Below are positions 1 to 5,559 of a stretch of 7,075 bases of DNA, piece by piece. The notes beneath the pieces are model-generated. The model was not told the DNA's origin and searched no databases. It worked only from the letters and a program-made list of their open reading frames with translations. Both the position numbers and the translations under genes were made by a program. The stretch is from Gemmobacter sp. (lineage in GTDB: Bacteria > Pseudomonadota > Alphaproteobacteria > Rhodobacterales > Rhodobacteraceae), in NCBI GenBank assembly GCA_003509785.1, contig DOMY01000198.1, forward strand, positions 831 to 7,905, in the 5' to 3' direction. Every line of letters begins with the position of its first letter. Positions within the stretch are counted from its first letter, which is position 1.

Positions 1-942
1 CGGCTGGCGGCCCTTGGTCGCCAGTGCCGTGCCATCATCCAGCCGGACAACGCCCGGCGCGCCGTTGCCCCCGCCTTCGCGGCCGCGCGGGGGATGGGCC
101 ACGCGGTCGAACATGGCGTTGAAATAGATTTCGTGCCCGGCGGTCGGCGCAATTTCCAGCACCTGACCCAGGCCACCGCGATATTTGCCCGCGCCGCCCG
201 AACCATCGCGCAATTCCTTGCGCCAGAAAATCACCGGGCCGACATGTTCTGTCGCCTCGATCGACATGGAATGAACGCCGCTGGGAAAGGCGGTGGCGTT
301 CAGCCCGTCCAGCTGCGGCCGGGCCCCTGTGCCACCACTGTTGAACAGCAAGACCTCGGCGCGCTGGCCACCATCCAGGGGCGCATCGGCGCCCCGCAGC
401 GGCCGCACCGACACATGCAGGTTCCACAACGCGCCCGAGCCTTCGGCAGGAACGCGGCCCGGCAACATCTTGTGCACGGCACCCAGAACCGCATCGGGCA
501 CCAGATGGCCCAGCACATGCCGCACCGATACCGGGGCAGGGCGCTTGACGTTCAGGATGCAATCATCCGGCGCAATCACCCGGAACGGCAGCAGGGAAAA
601 GTGATTGTTCGGGATTTCCGGCGCGATGGAACATTTCAGCGCATAGCAGGCATAGGCCGCCGAATAGATCAGCGGGCAGTTGATGCCCTTGGGGCTGGGC
701 GGCGAGGTGCCGTCGAAATCGCAGGTGATATGATCGGCCTGCACATCCAGCTTTACCGCGATGTCAATGGGGCTTTCATAGCCGTCGACCCGCATCACAT
801 TGTCATATTGCCCGCGGGGCAGGGCGGCGATGGCCGCGATCGTGGCATCATAGCTGCGTTTGAAGATGAATTCGGCCAGGCCTTCCAGATCCGACAGGTG
901 GAATTCATCCATCATGTCCATCAGGCGGCGGTGGGCACCCTG
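1..942 (-). pseudogene. Hydantoinase B / 5-oxoprolinase subunit B (HyuB family), 5'-truncated and running off the left edge
   Basis: HyuB-family proteins (PF02538) pair with HyuA for ATP-dependent opening of hydantoin or 5-oxoproline rings in the cytoplasm. Translating the minus strand from 942 downward gives about 314 codons with no stop. Family landmarks appear in the right order: a DFDGTSP motif at 700-720, an INCP segment just after it, an APDDCILN block near 550-575, an RVPAEGSGA segment near 430-460, and a GGAGKYRGGLGQ glycine-rich stretch at 163-198. Full-length members run to roughly 500-600 residues. Here the first 200 or so are absent: upstream of 942 the frame reads into the antisense of a GntR regulator and meets a stop at 1090-1092. 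The last 60 or so residues lie outside the window. The first in-frame ATG is at 919-921, inside conserved sequence, with no convincing ribosome site. Family assignment is firm; the substrate (hydantoin, oxoproline or other) cannot be told. Non-functionality is inferred from the missing N-terminus. Confidence 0.85.
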
Positions 943-946
943 TCTG
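936..946. other. Breakpoint joining two 5'-truncated genes head to head
   Basis: HyuB-like sequence (minus strand) can be followed up to about 940-942. GntR-like sequence (plus strand) starts at the Ser-Glu-Leu codons at 943-951. Both genes lose their 5' ends at the same point and no intergenic DNA or promoter remains. This fits a deletion between two formerly divergent genes. No insertion sequence, target duplication or obvious long repeat is visible at the join. A chimeric assembly is the main alternative. Placement is by eye from family conservation, so it may be off by several bases. Confidence 0.7.
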
Positions 947-1563
947 AACTCGGCCAGCTTTTCGGTGTCAGCCGCACGGTCATCCGGGAGGCCGTGGCCG
1001 CCCTCGCCACTGAAGGGATACTGGAATCGCGGCACGGGGTGGGCGTCTTCATCTGCAGCGAAACGGCCACAAGCCTGGAACGCCGGGATTCAACAGCGAT
1101 CCAGACCATGACCCAGTTCAGCGGCTCTTTCATGGATATGCTGGAGGTGCGCATGGCCTTCGAAGTTCATGCCGCAGGTCTGGCCGCGACACGACGCTCC
1201 CTCGCACAAGAGGCCGAAATCTGGGCCACGGTGCGCGCCTTCGAAGCGGCAATGTCGGATGACACTGCGCTGGACGAGATCGACTTTGCGTTTCATCAGG
1301 CGATCATTCAGGCCACGAACAATTCTGCCTTCATCGAATTCTTCACGATCATGGGGCGGCGCATCCTGCCCGCCGACACCTTCTCGCGGGCGCGTCATCC
1401 TGCCTTGATCACAGACAGCTACATCGAACATACCCTGACAGAGCATCGGGCGATCTGCGTGATGATCAGCGATGGTGACGTGGAAGGCGCGCGCGAAGCG
1501 ATGCGCGCGCATCTCACCCGCGCCCATGACCGGTATCGCGGCATCCTGTATCACAACAGCTGA
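943..1563 (+). pseudogene. GntR-family regulator, FadR subgroup (FCD domain), missing its N-terminus
   Basis: FadR-type GntR proteins bind operators through an N-terminal winged helix and sense a small acid or its metal complex through an all-helical FCD domain. The remnant has 206 residues. It begins in the recognition region (SELGQLFGVSRTVIREAV), continues through the wing (ESRHGVGVFI), and has a complete FCD domain from about residue 65. The FCD domain contains D114/H118 (DFAFH motif), H168 (EHRAI) and H190 (MRAHL), positions that supply metal ligands in the metal-binding FCD type. About 40 residues are missing, including helix 1 of the winged helix and the usual LPSE turn. Upstream in the same frame is only antisense hyuB, without a clear start; a GTG at 931 lacks a good ribosome site. 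Such regulators often sit divergent to the catabolic operon they control, so it probably once regulated the hyu locus. A truncated protein could still be made, but it is unlikely to bind DNA normally. Confidence 0.8.
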
Positions 1564-1584
1564 TCAACTGGCCATGCGCAAAGC

Positions 1585-1613
1585 CGGACATTACAGCTAA
1601 TAAGTTACATAAT
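1585..1613 (+). promoter_or_regulatory. Orphan sigma-70-like promoter
   Basis: CGGACA (1585-1590, 4 of 6 consensus) and CATAAT (1608-1613, 5 of 6) are separated by 17 bases in an AT-rich patch. It points into a region with no plus-strand gene, so a transcript starting near 1620 would run antisense into the end of the dehydrogenase gene. It could be a leftover promoter, an antisense or small RNA promoter, or chance. Confidence 0.35.
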
Positions 1614-1622
1614 GTTGATTAT
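1600..1622. promoter_or_regulatory. 23-bp interrupted palindrome, operator-like
   Basis: The arms are ATAA-N3-ACAT around a central A at 1611, mirrored as ATGT-N3-TTAT; 8 of 11 positions are symmetric. It covers the -10 element of the orphan promoter, the usual place for a repressor site. It lies 37 bases downstream of the GntR remnant's stop. The binding protein is unknown; a GntR-type dimer is one possibility. An outer AAGCCG/CGGCTT pair (1581-1586, 1623-1628) could also fold the region into an imperfect hairpin. Confidence 0.35.
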
Positions 1623-1692
1623 CGGCTTAATCCGCACCTAAACTGCGCGCACGAACTTGAACTGCGGGGTTGGGCCAAAGATTCCGCCAGGC

Positions 1693-1725
1693 GCGGCGAC
1701 ACCTCCTGCATTACAGCCTCGCCGC
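1693..1725 (-). terminator. Stem-loop just past the dehydrogenase stop codon
   Basis: GCGGCGA (1693-1699) and TCGCCGC (1719-1725) form a perfect 7-bp stem with a 19-base loop, beginning ten bases after the stop codon of the minus-strand dehydrogenase gene. There is no strong T-run after it, so it is not a textbook intrinsic terminator. It may stabilise the 3' end or mark a factor-dependent stop. Confidence 0.3.
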
Positions 1726-1735
1726 CACCCACAGC

Positions 1736-2473
1736 TCACCCTGCCGTGGCAAGCGCAATGGCATCCGGCCCTGCCGGATAGCGCAGCTGATCCGAACCAT
1801 CGGTTGCCGCCCGGAACACCGCTTCGGCCACGTCACTTTCCTTCGTGGTCAGCGGCGGATTGGCGAAAGCTGCAAAGATCGGGCGGGCGAAATCAGCATA
1901 GGGTTCGGGGATCATCTCTTCGATGGTCAAGCCGATGTTCTGCGCAAAGCGCGTGGTCGGGGCATAGCCGGGTTCGACCAGCTTAACCCGCACACCAAAG
2001 GCCGCCATTTCATGCGCCAAAGAGCCGCTGAAGCCCTCGACCGCCTGTTTGCTGGCTGTATAGGCGGCAGCCAACGGCATCGGCGCCAAAGTCACGCTGG
2101 AGGTAACGTTGACGATCACGCCGGACCGCCGCGCCCGCATCTGCGGGATCACCGCCTGAACCATCGCCATGGTGCCGAAGGTGTTGGTCTCGAAAATCTT
2201 GCGGATATATGACATCGGTGCAGCCTCGAAGGCGCCAACAAGGCCGATACCCGCATTGTTCACCAGAACGTCTACCGGGCCGGCGGCCGCGATGGCGGCG
2301 GCGATGCTGGCCGGATCTGTGACATCCAAGGCCAGAACCCGCACGCCTTCGGGCAACAGGCCTTCGCGCGGGCTGCGCATGGTGGCAATGACAGTCCAGC
2401 CTCTGGCATGGAAATGCCGGGCGGTTTCAAGCCCGCAGCCGGACGAGGCGCCGGTGATGAGAATGGTGTTCAC
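1736..2473 (-). CDS. Short-chain dehydrogenase/reductase (classical SDR)
   Basis: This is a cytoplasmic NAD(P)-dependent oxidoreductase of 245 residues, the normal length for a classical SDR. The Rossmann glycine motif is TGASSGCG (residues 7-14), with Cys where Ile, Phe or Leu is usual. The adenine-ring LDV motif is at 49-51, NNAG at 72-75 and the catalytic-tetrad Asn at 97. Ser125, Tyr138 and Lys142 (YTASK) complete the active site, and PGY follows at 168-170. The second beta strand ends in ATMR, with Arg33 rather than an acidic residue, which suggests NADP(H). The start is GTG at 2471-2473, chosen because AGGAG sits 6 bases upstream and the Rossmann strand begins immediately. The gene is divergent from an AraC-family regulator 98 bp away, which is its likely controller. 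All catalytic residues are present, so it should be active. The substrate cannot be predicted; this subgroup is annotated as generic oxidoreductase. Confidence 0.93.
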   Translation of the reverse strand: MNTILITGASSGCGLETARHFHARGWTVIATMRSPREGLLPEGVRVLALDVTDPASIAAAIAAAGPVDVLVNNAGIGLVGAFEAAPMSYIRKIFETNTFGTMAMVQAVIPQMRARRSGVIVNVTSSVTLAPMPLAAAYTASKQAVEGFSGSLAHEMAAFGVRVKLVEPGYAPTTRFAQNIGLTIEEMIPEPYADFARPIFAAFANPPLTTKESDVAEAVFRAATDGSDQLRYPAGPDAIALATAG

Positions 2474-2479
2474 GGTGAT

Positions 2480-2484
2480 CTCCT
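2480..2484 (-). promoter_or_regulatory. Ribosome binding site fixing the GTG start of the SDR gene
   Basis: AGGAG on the minus strand, 6 bases before the GTG at 2471-2473. No in-frame ATG lies at a comparable position, so this site decides the start. Confidence 0.75.
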
Positions 2485-2494
2485 GTGGTTTTGG

Positions 2495-2522
2495 TTGACA
2501 ACAGAGATCTAACCCGCATGAT
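2495..2522 (+). promoter_or_regulatory. Probable promoter of the araC-type gene
   Basis: A perfect -35 hexamer TTGACA (2495-2500), a 16-base spacer and CATGAT (2517-2522, 4 of 6) point toward the regulator's ATG at 2572. Transcription would start near 2529, leaving a leader of about 43 bases. The -35 match is strong, the -10 moderate. Confidence 0.5.
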
Positions 2523-2533
2523 CCGGACGATCA
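2519..2533. promoter_or_regulatory. 15-bp palindrome in the SDR/araC divergent promoter
   Basis: TGATC (2519-2523), five bases, then GATCA (2529-2533): perfectly symmetric arms. It overlaps the predicted -10 and start point of the araC-type gene, where bound protein would block transcription. A natural candidate for the operator of the neighbouring regulator or another dimeric factor. AraC proteins often use direct repeats instead, so the assignment to AraC is uncertain. Confidence 0.4.
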
Positions 2534-2571
2534 GCTATCGTTAATCCTGATTGAATTTGCGAAAGTCCTGA

Positions 2572-3474
2572 ATGTCAGACCCTCTTGCCCAAGCGATCGA
2601 GCTGCTGCGCCCTCGGGCCGTGTTCTCGAAAACGATCAGCGGGGCCGGTCGTTGGGCGGTTGAATATACCGAATTCGGCCACCCCGCCTTTTCCGCGATG
2701 ATCGAGGGGAGCTGCCGCCTGAGCGTTGCAGGGGAAGAGCCTGTCGTGATCGAAGCCGGCGATTTCGTGCTGCTGCCCGCCACACCTCGCTTTGGCATGT
2801 CGAGCCTTGAACCGGGGCCGGTGCACCGGATCGACGCCCGCGCCGAACCGCCGCAGCAAGAGATCCGCTTTGGTCGGCAGGGTGGCCCGCCCGACATGCG
2901 CCAGTTCGGCGGCTGGTTCACCTTCGGGGCGCCGGATGCCGATCTTCTGGTGACGCTGCTGCCCCGGATGATCCATATCCGCGCCGCGCCCCGGCTGGCA
3001 CAGCTGGTGCAGATGCTGGGCTGCGAGGCCATGCGCGATGACATCGGACGCGGGTTGATCCTGGAGCGGCTGGTCGAGATCCTGCTGATCGAGGCCTTGC
3101 GTTCTGCCCCCGCGCAGACGGCACAGCCGGGGTTATTGCGGGGGCTGGCGGATACAAGGATCGCCGCCGCCCTCCGCCATCTGCACGGGGATATCGCCAG
3201 ACCATGGACCGTCCCTGATCTTGCCGGGGCGGCGGGCATGTCGCGCTCGGCGTTTTTCGAAAGGTTCACCCGGATGGTCGGCGCCCGGCCGATTGAATAT
3301 CTGACCACCTGGCGCATGGCTGTCGCCCGCGACTTGCTGCGCCGCGGGGGCGTCTCGCTGGACGAGGTTGCGTCCCGGGTCGGCTACAGCTCTGCCAGCA
3401 CCTTCAGCACCGTCTTCAGCCGACATGCGGGCCAGCCGCCAGGGCGGTTCATGAAAAGCCCCGCCGCCAAATAA
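2572..3474 (+). CDS. AraC-family transcriptional regulator with N-terminal cupin-type sensor domain
   Basis: A 300-residue DNA-binding regulator. Residues about 8-185 look like the AraC-associated cupin (cupin_6 type): a beta-rich start with HPAFSAMIEGSCRL, then VIEAGDFVLLPA, the turn typical of this barrel. Residues about 195-293 are the AraC/XylS double helix-turn-helix. The first helix-turn-helix is near 212-233 (TVPDLAGAAGMSRSAFFERF) and the second near 262-283 (SLDEVASRVGYSSASTFSTVF). The family signature ending in GQPPGRF closes the domain. The ATG at 2572 gives the usual length; only a weak GAAAG lies upstream as a ribosome site. The gene is divergent from the SDR gene, the common layout for an AraC regulator and its target, so it probably activates or represses that oxidoreductase in response to a small molecule bound by the cupin. 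The ligand is unknown. The gene looks intact. Confidence 0.93.
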   Translation: MSDPLAQAIELLRPRAVFSKTISGAGRWAVEYTEFGHPAFSAMIEGSCRLSVAGEEPVVIEAGDFVLLPATPRFGMSSLEPGPVHRIDARAEPPQQEIRFGRQGGPPDMRQFGGWFTFGAPDADLLVTLLPRMIHIRAAPRLAQLVQMLGCEAMRDDIGRGLILERLVEILLIEALRSAPAQTAQPGLLRGLADTRIAAALRHLHGDIARPWTVPDLAGAAGMSRSAFFERFTRMVGARPIEYLTTWRMAVARDLLRRGGVSLDEVASRVGYSSASTFSTVFSRHAGQPPGRFMKSPAAK

Positions 3475-3496
3475 GCCGCCCTGCCCCGCCCGCAGT

Positions 3497-3520
3497 CACA
3501 AGGACAGCCCGCATCCTGTG
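3497..3520. other. Imperfect stem-loop between convergent genes
   Basis: CAC-A-AGGA (3497-3504) pairs with TCCT-GTG (3514-3520), with one bulged A and a 9-base loop. It lies 22 bases after the araC-type stop. There is no T-run, so a terminator role is only possible. The rest of the 3475-3594 gap shows no coding signal. Confidence 0.25.
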
Positions 3521-3569
3521 GCCAATCACTGAACGTTGTATCCGCGACTGCCGATACCCGGTCCGGCGA

Positions 3570-3582
3570 AGCGTGACACGCT
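3570..3582. other. 13-bp palindrome after the SRPBCC operon
   Basis: AGCGTG-A-CACGCT is perfectly symmetric and lies 12 bases beyond the stop of the last SRPBCC gene (minus strand). It could fold as a 4-bp stem with a 5-base loop, or be a protein-binding site. No T-run follows in either direction, so its function is open. Confidence 0.25.
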
Positions 3583-3594
3583 CCCGCAGCTGGT

Positions 3595-4470
3595 TCAGTC
3601 TGCCCCGACAAAGCGGGCGAGCTTGCCCAGGGTCTGCAACCCCAGCTCTATCGCGCCAAAGCCCTTTGCCGCCTGGAACTCGGCGGCAGAACTGAAGATC
3701 ATCCCCAGCGTGACCTTCGTTGCCCCATCTGCATCTTCGAACAGCGCCCAGGCATCGGCATGTTTCGGCCCGTTTTCCCCCCAGTGCAGCGCATAGGTGA
3801 ACCGGTCTTCAGCGTGGACCTCGCCATAGCGATGATGGTTTGGAAATACCGTGCCATCGGGGGCGATCATGTCGAAAACCCATTCGCCACCGGCCCGCAG
3901 GTCGATGCGCTTTGTCCGGCACGAAAACTCATCCGGCCCCCACCAGCGCGGCAGGGTTTCGGGGTTCATCCACGCCCCCCAGACCACCTGCCGTGGTGCC
4001 CGGATCAGGCGCTGCAAGATCATCGTCCGCTCGGCGACATGCGCCAGATTGTCCAGCCCTGCATCAAAGCCCTGCCGATAACCTTCGGCCATATCGGCCG
4101 CCAAAGACGAAAGCTGCACCGTGACCACCAGATGGCTGCCGTCACTGGCACTGGCAAAATCTGCTGTCACCAGCGCTGCCGATTGTGCCACCCCTTCGCA
4201 GGAAATGACCTCGGAATTCACGCAGCGCTGCGGCGGCACAAGGTCCAGCCAGCGACAGTCACAGCGGATGTCGGGCTGGCCCTCAACCTTGCAGACCGAG
4301 ATTTCGCGCCCGCCAACGCGGGTATCCGCCTCCAGATACGCCACGGTGACAGAAGGCGCAGGCGCCGCCCAGACGGCCCGCGCGGCGGGTGCTGTCCAGG
4401 CCTGCCACAGCGTTTCAACCGGCGCCGCCACCTGCCGCTTGAACGTCAGCGTGGCAAACCGGCCGGTCAT
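3595..4470 (-). CDS. Tandem two-domain SRPBCC (AHSA1/START-like) protein
   Basis: SRPBCC/AHSA1 proteins are helix-grip folds with a hydrophobic cavity that bind lipid-like or aromatic ligands; most bacterial members are uncharacterised. Single-domain members have about 140-160 residues, whereas this one has 291 and carries two copies. Domain 1 (about 6-145) opens FKRQVAAPVETLWQAWTAP, but its usual W-W-G-P element is eroded to VWAAPAP. Domain 2 (about 147-289) opens ERTMILQRLIRAPRQVVWGAW and keeps PRWWGPDEF, then LRAGGEWVFDM and a YALHW strand. The ERTM at the join resembles the N-terminus of a stand-alone member, so fusion of two genes or a duplication is inferred. The ATG overlaps the stop of the preceding SRPBCC gene (ATGA at 4467-4470), with AAGGG about 9 bases upstream. 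It is third and last in the arsR-led operon. No signal peptide or membrane segment is visible, so it should be cytoplasmic. Confidence 0.9.
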   Translation of the reverse strand: MTGRFATLTFKRQVAAPVETLWQAWTAPAARAVWAAPAPSVTVAYLEADTRVGGREISVCKVEGQPDIRCDCRWLDLVPPQRCVNSEVISCEGVAQSAALVTADFASASDGSHLVVTVQLSSLAADMAEGYRQGFDAGLDNLAHVAERTMILQRLIRAPRQVVWGAWMNPETLPRWWGPDEFSCRTKRIDLRAGGEWVFDMIAPDGTVFPNHHRYGEVHAEDRFTYALHWGENGPKHADAWALFEDADGATKVTLGMIFSSAAEFQAAKGFGAIELGLQTLGKLARFVGAD

Positions 4471-4943
4471 GGCATCAGGCCCTTGGCATAGGTTTCCAGC
4501 TGCGTCACCACCGTGCCCCAGCCATCGAAGAACCCCATATCCTTATGGGCCTTGCAGCTGTCCGCATTGCGGTGGCGGGCAATGGCCGTATAGGTCGTAC
4601 CGCCGCCCGGCGCATCCGCCAGCAACAGGATCGCGGTCATGAACGGCTCCGGCGCGGGCTTCCAGCCTTCGGTATAGGCATCGGTGAACACCAGCTTCTC
4701 GCCCGGCACCACCTCCAGATAGACACCCTGATTGTCCATCACATTGCCATCCACATCGAAGGTGGTGTTGAACCGCCCGCCCACCCGCAGGTCGATATCC
4801 ACCGCAGTCACCTTATGTGGCGCCGGAATGAAGAAATGCGGGATATGTTTCGGATCTGTCCAACATTCCCAGATCAGCTGCCGGGGCACGGCCAGCGTTC
4901 GGGTAAAGCTCAGGTCGGTGCCGGGATCCAGGTCCAAGGTCAT
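4467..4943 (-). CDS. Single-domain SRPBCC (AHSA1-like) protein
   Basis: A 158-residue cytoplasmic ligand-binding fold, normal family length. It opens with LSFTRTLAVPRQLIWECWTDP (residues 11-31), the standard AHSA1 first strand and helix. PKHIPHFFIPAP follows in the place where many members have WWGP, then DLRVGGRFNTTF (about 51-62), a strand near GEKLVFTDAY (81-90), and the long C-terminal helix FFDGWGTVVTQLETYAKGL (138-156). It is the second gene of the operon: its ATG overlaps the arsR stop (ATGA, 4940-4943), and its own stop overlaps the next start. This suggests the two SRPBCC proteins are made in fixed ratio and may work together. Small SRPBCC proteins beside non-metal ArsR regulators are a widespread bacterial pairing with few known substrates. 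Family call is firm, biochemical role unknown. Confidence 0.92.
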   Translation of the reverse strand: MTLDLDPGTDLSFTRTLAVPRQLIWECWTDPKHIPHFFIPAPHKVTAVDIDLRVGGRFNTTFDVDGNVMDNQGVYLEVVPGEKLVFTDAYTEGWKPAPEPFMTAILLLADAPGGGTTYTAIARHRNADSCKAHKDMGFFDGWGTVVTQLETYAKGLMP

Positions 4944-5299
4944 TCCTCGCGCTCCTTCATCAATGTCATCACATAATCGTCCAGCCGGTCCAGTCGGGCC
5001 TCCCAGATGGCCCGCTGTTCATCAAGCCATGTCCGCATCGGCACCAGCGCCTCTGGCACCATGGCGCAGGTGCGCACCCGCCCGTCTTTCGACGTGGCAA
5101 TCAGCCCGGCCTCTTCCAACACGCCAAGATGCCGCATCACGGTGGGCAGGCGCAGCCCTGTCGGATGGGCCAGCGCGGTCACCGGGGCCGGCCCTTCGGC
5201 CAGACGCTGCAGGATCAACCGCCGGGTCGGATCCGCCAATGCCTGAAAGAGCCGGGAAAGATCTGGGTCATGCTTAGCCATGAAGCTAACTGTACTCAT
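4940..5299 (-). CDS. ArsR-family winged-helix repressor (non-metal type)
   Basis: A small dimeric repressor leading the SRPBCC operon. The core shows FQALADPTRRLILQRLAEG, then LRLPTVMRHLGVLEEAGLI as the recognition helix-turn-helix, then the wing DGRVRTCAMV. It lacks the ELCVCDL cysteine motif of arsenic or cadmium sensors, so it probably responds to something else or acts as a constitutive autorepressor. The longest form starts at the ATG at 5297-5299 (119 residues). A second ATG at 5279-5281 gives 113 residues (MAKHDPDLSRLF) and is a better match to usual N-termini. Neither has a Shine-Dalgarno sequence, but a promoter places the predicted transcript start exactly on the second ATG, so a leaderless 113-residue product is favoured. 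The coordinates give the outer bound. The stop overlaps the next gene's start by 4 bases. Confidence 0.92.
   Translation of the reverse strand: MSTVSFMAKHDPDLSRLFQALADPTRRLILQRLAEGPAPVTALAHPTGLRLPTVMRHLGVLEEAGLIATSKDGRVRTCAMVPEALVPMRTWLDEQRAIWEARLDRLDDYVMTLMKEREE
4952..4957 (-). promoter_or_regulatory. Ribosome binding site of the first SRPBCC gene, inside arsR
   Basis: AAGGAG on the minus strand, 8 bases before the ATG at 4941-4943 and within the last arsR codons. It supports independent re-initiation at the ATGA overlap in addition to coupling. Confidence 0.65.
5274..5289. promoter_or_regulatory. 16-bp palindrome, candidate ArsR operator
   Basis: TTAGC-N6-GCTAA is perfectly symmetric. It starts at the last base of the proposed -10 hexamer and spans the predicted transcription start and the second arsR ATG. 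A further half-site (CTTAGCT on the minus strand, 5334-5340) lies about 50 bases upstream. Position and symmetry suit autorepression by the ArsR protein; binding itself is inferred. Confidence 0.45.
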
Positions 5300-5316
5300 G
5301 GCGCAGCCCGGTGCAA
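5289..5316 (-). promoter_or_regulatory. Candidate promoter for a leaderless arsR-SRPBCC operon mRNA
   Basis: On the minus strand, TTGCAC (5311-5316) and TACAGT (5289-5294, 4 of 6) are 16 bases apart. Seven bases after the -10 is the A of the ATG at 5281, a standard distance to a transcription start. The match is moderate, but it explains why no ribosome binding site precedes either arsR ATG. Confidence 0.4.
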
Positions 5317-5433
5317 GAAAAACTTCGCAGTCCAGCTAAGTATTCGGCCAGAAACTACCGAACCGCTCAAGCCAAAAGGGAAGGCCGACACGGGCCATAA
5401 GCGTGCCCCCGCCCCCTCACGCCCAATCCTTTG

Positions 5434-5470
5434 GCAGGCCGATCATGCGCCCGTCTGCACATCGGCCTGC
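5434..5470. terminator. Strong 10-bp stem-loop in the gap between GH9 and arsR
   Basis: GCAGGCCGAT (5434-5443) and ATCGGCCTGC (5461-5470) are perfect inverse complements with a 17-base loop, which contains a further TGC/GCA pair. It lies about 90 bases past the GH9 stop codon on the minus strand and upstream of the arsR promoter. No T-run follows, so it is either a GC-rich 3'-end hairpin for the GH9 message or a protein-binding site. The rest of 5317-5559 has no convincing gene. Confidence 0.45.
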
Positions 5471-5476
5471 GCCTAG

Positions 5477-5495
5477 GGCCGCCCCGCAAGCGGCC
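5477..5495. terminator. Second GC-rich stem-loop downstream of GH9
   Basis: GGCCGC (5477-5482) and GCGGCC (5490-5495) enclose a 7-base loop. It is only 6 bases from the larger stem-loop, so the two form a tandem pair read first by a transcript leaving the GH9 gene. It is not followed by a T-run. Confidence 0.35.
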
Positions 5496-5559
5496 AGGCA
5501 CATCACCGGCATGGCAATATACCCGGCATCACAAGGGCAGGCCTAACCCCGATCCGCGA

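Noticed and set aside
35..562. A 175-codon minus-strand open frame
   Set aside because: It is out of frame with the recognisable HyuB sequence on the same strand and is Arg/Gly/Ala-rich without motifs.
94..1563. A 489-codon plus-strand open frame spanning the left end
   Set aside because: Only the part after about 943 resembles a protein family (GntR). The first 280 or so codons are the exact antisense of HyuB coding sequence and resemble nothing, so this is not a real fusion protein.
1657..2212. Plus-strand open frames starting at TTG or GTG after the orphan promoter
   Set aside because: They run antisense into the dehydrogenase gene and have no ribosome site or recognisable domain. They do not supply a gene for the promoter-like sequence.
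2541..3317. A 258-codon minus-strand open frame
   Set aside because: It overlaps the AraC-type gene in antisense. The encoded Arg/Ser/Pro-rich sequence is typical of a GC-rich shadow frame.
3760..4491. A 243-codon plus-strand open frame
   Set aside because: It lies antisense to the tandem SRPBCC gene, shows no domain pattern, and has no matching operon context.
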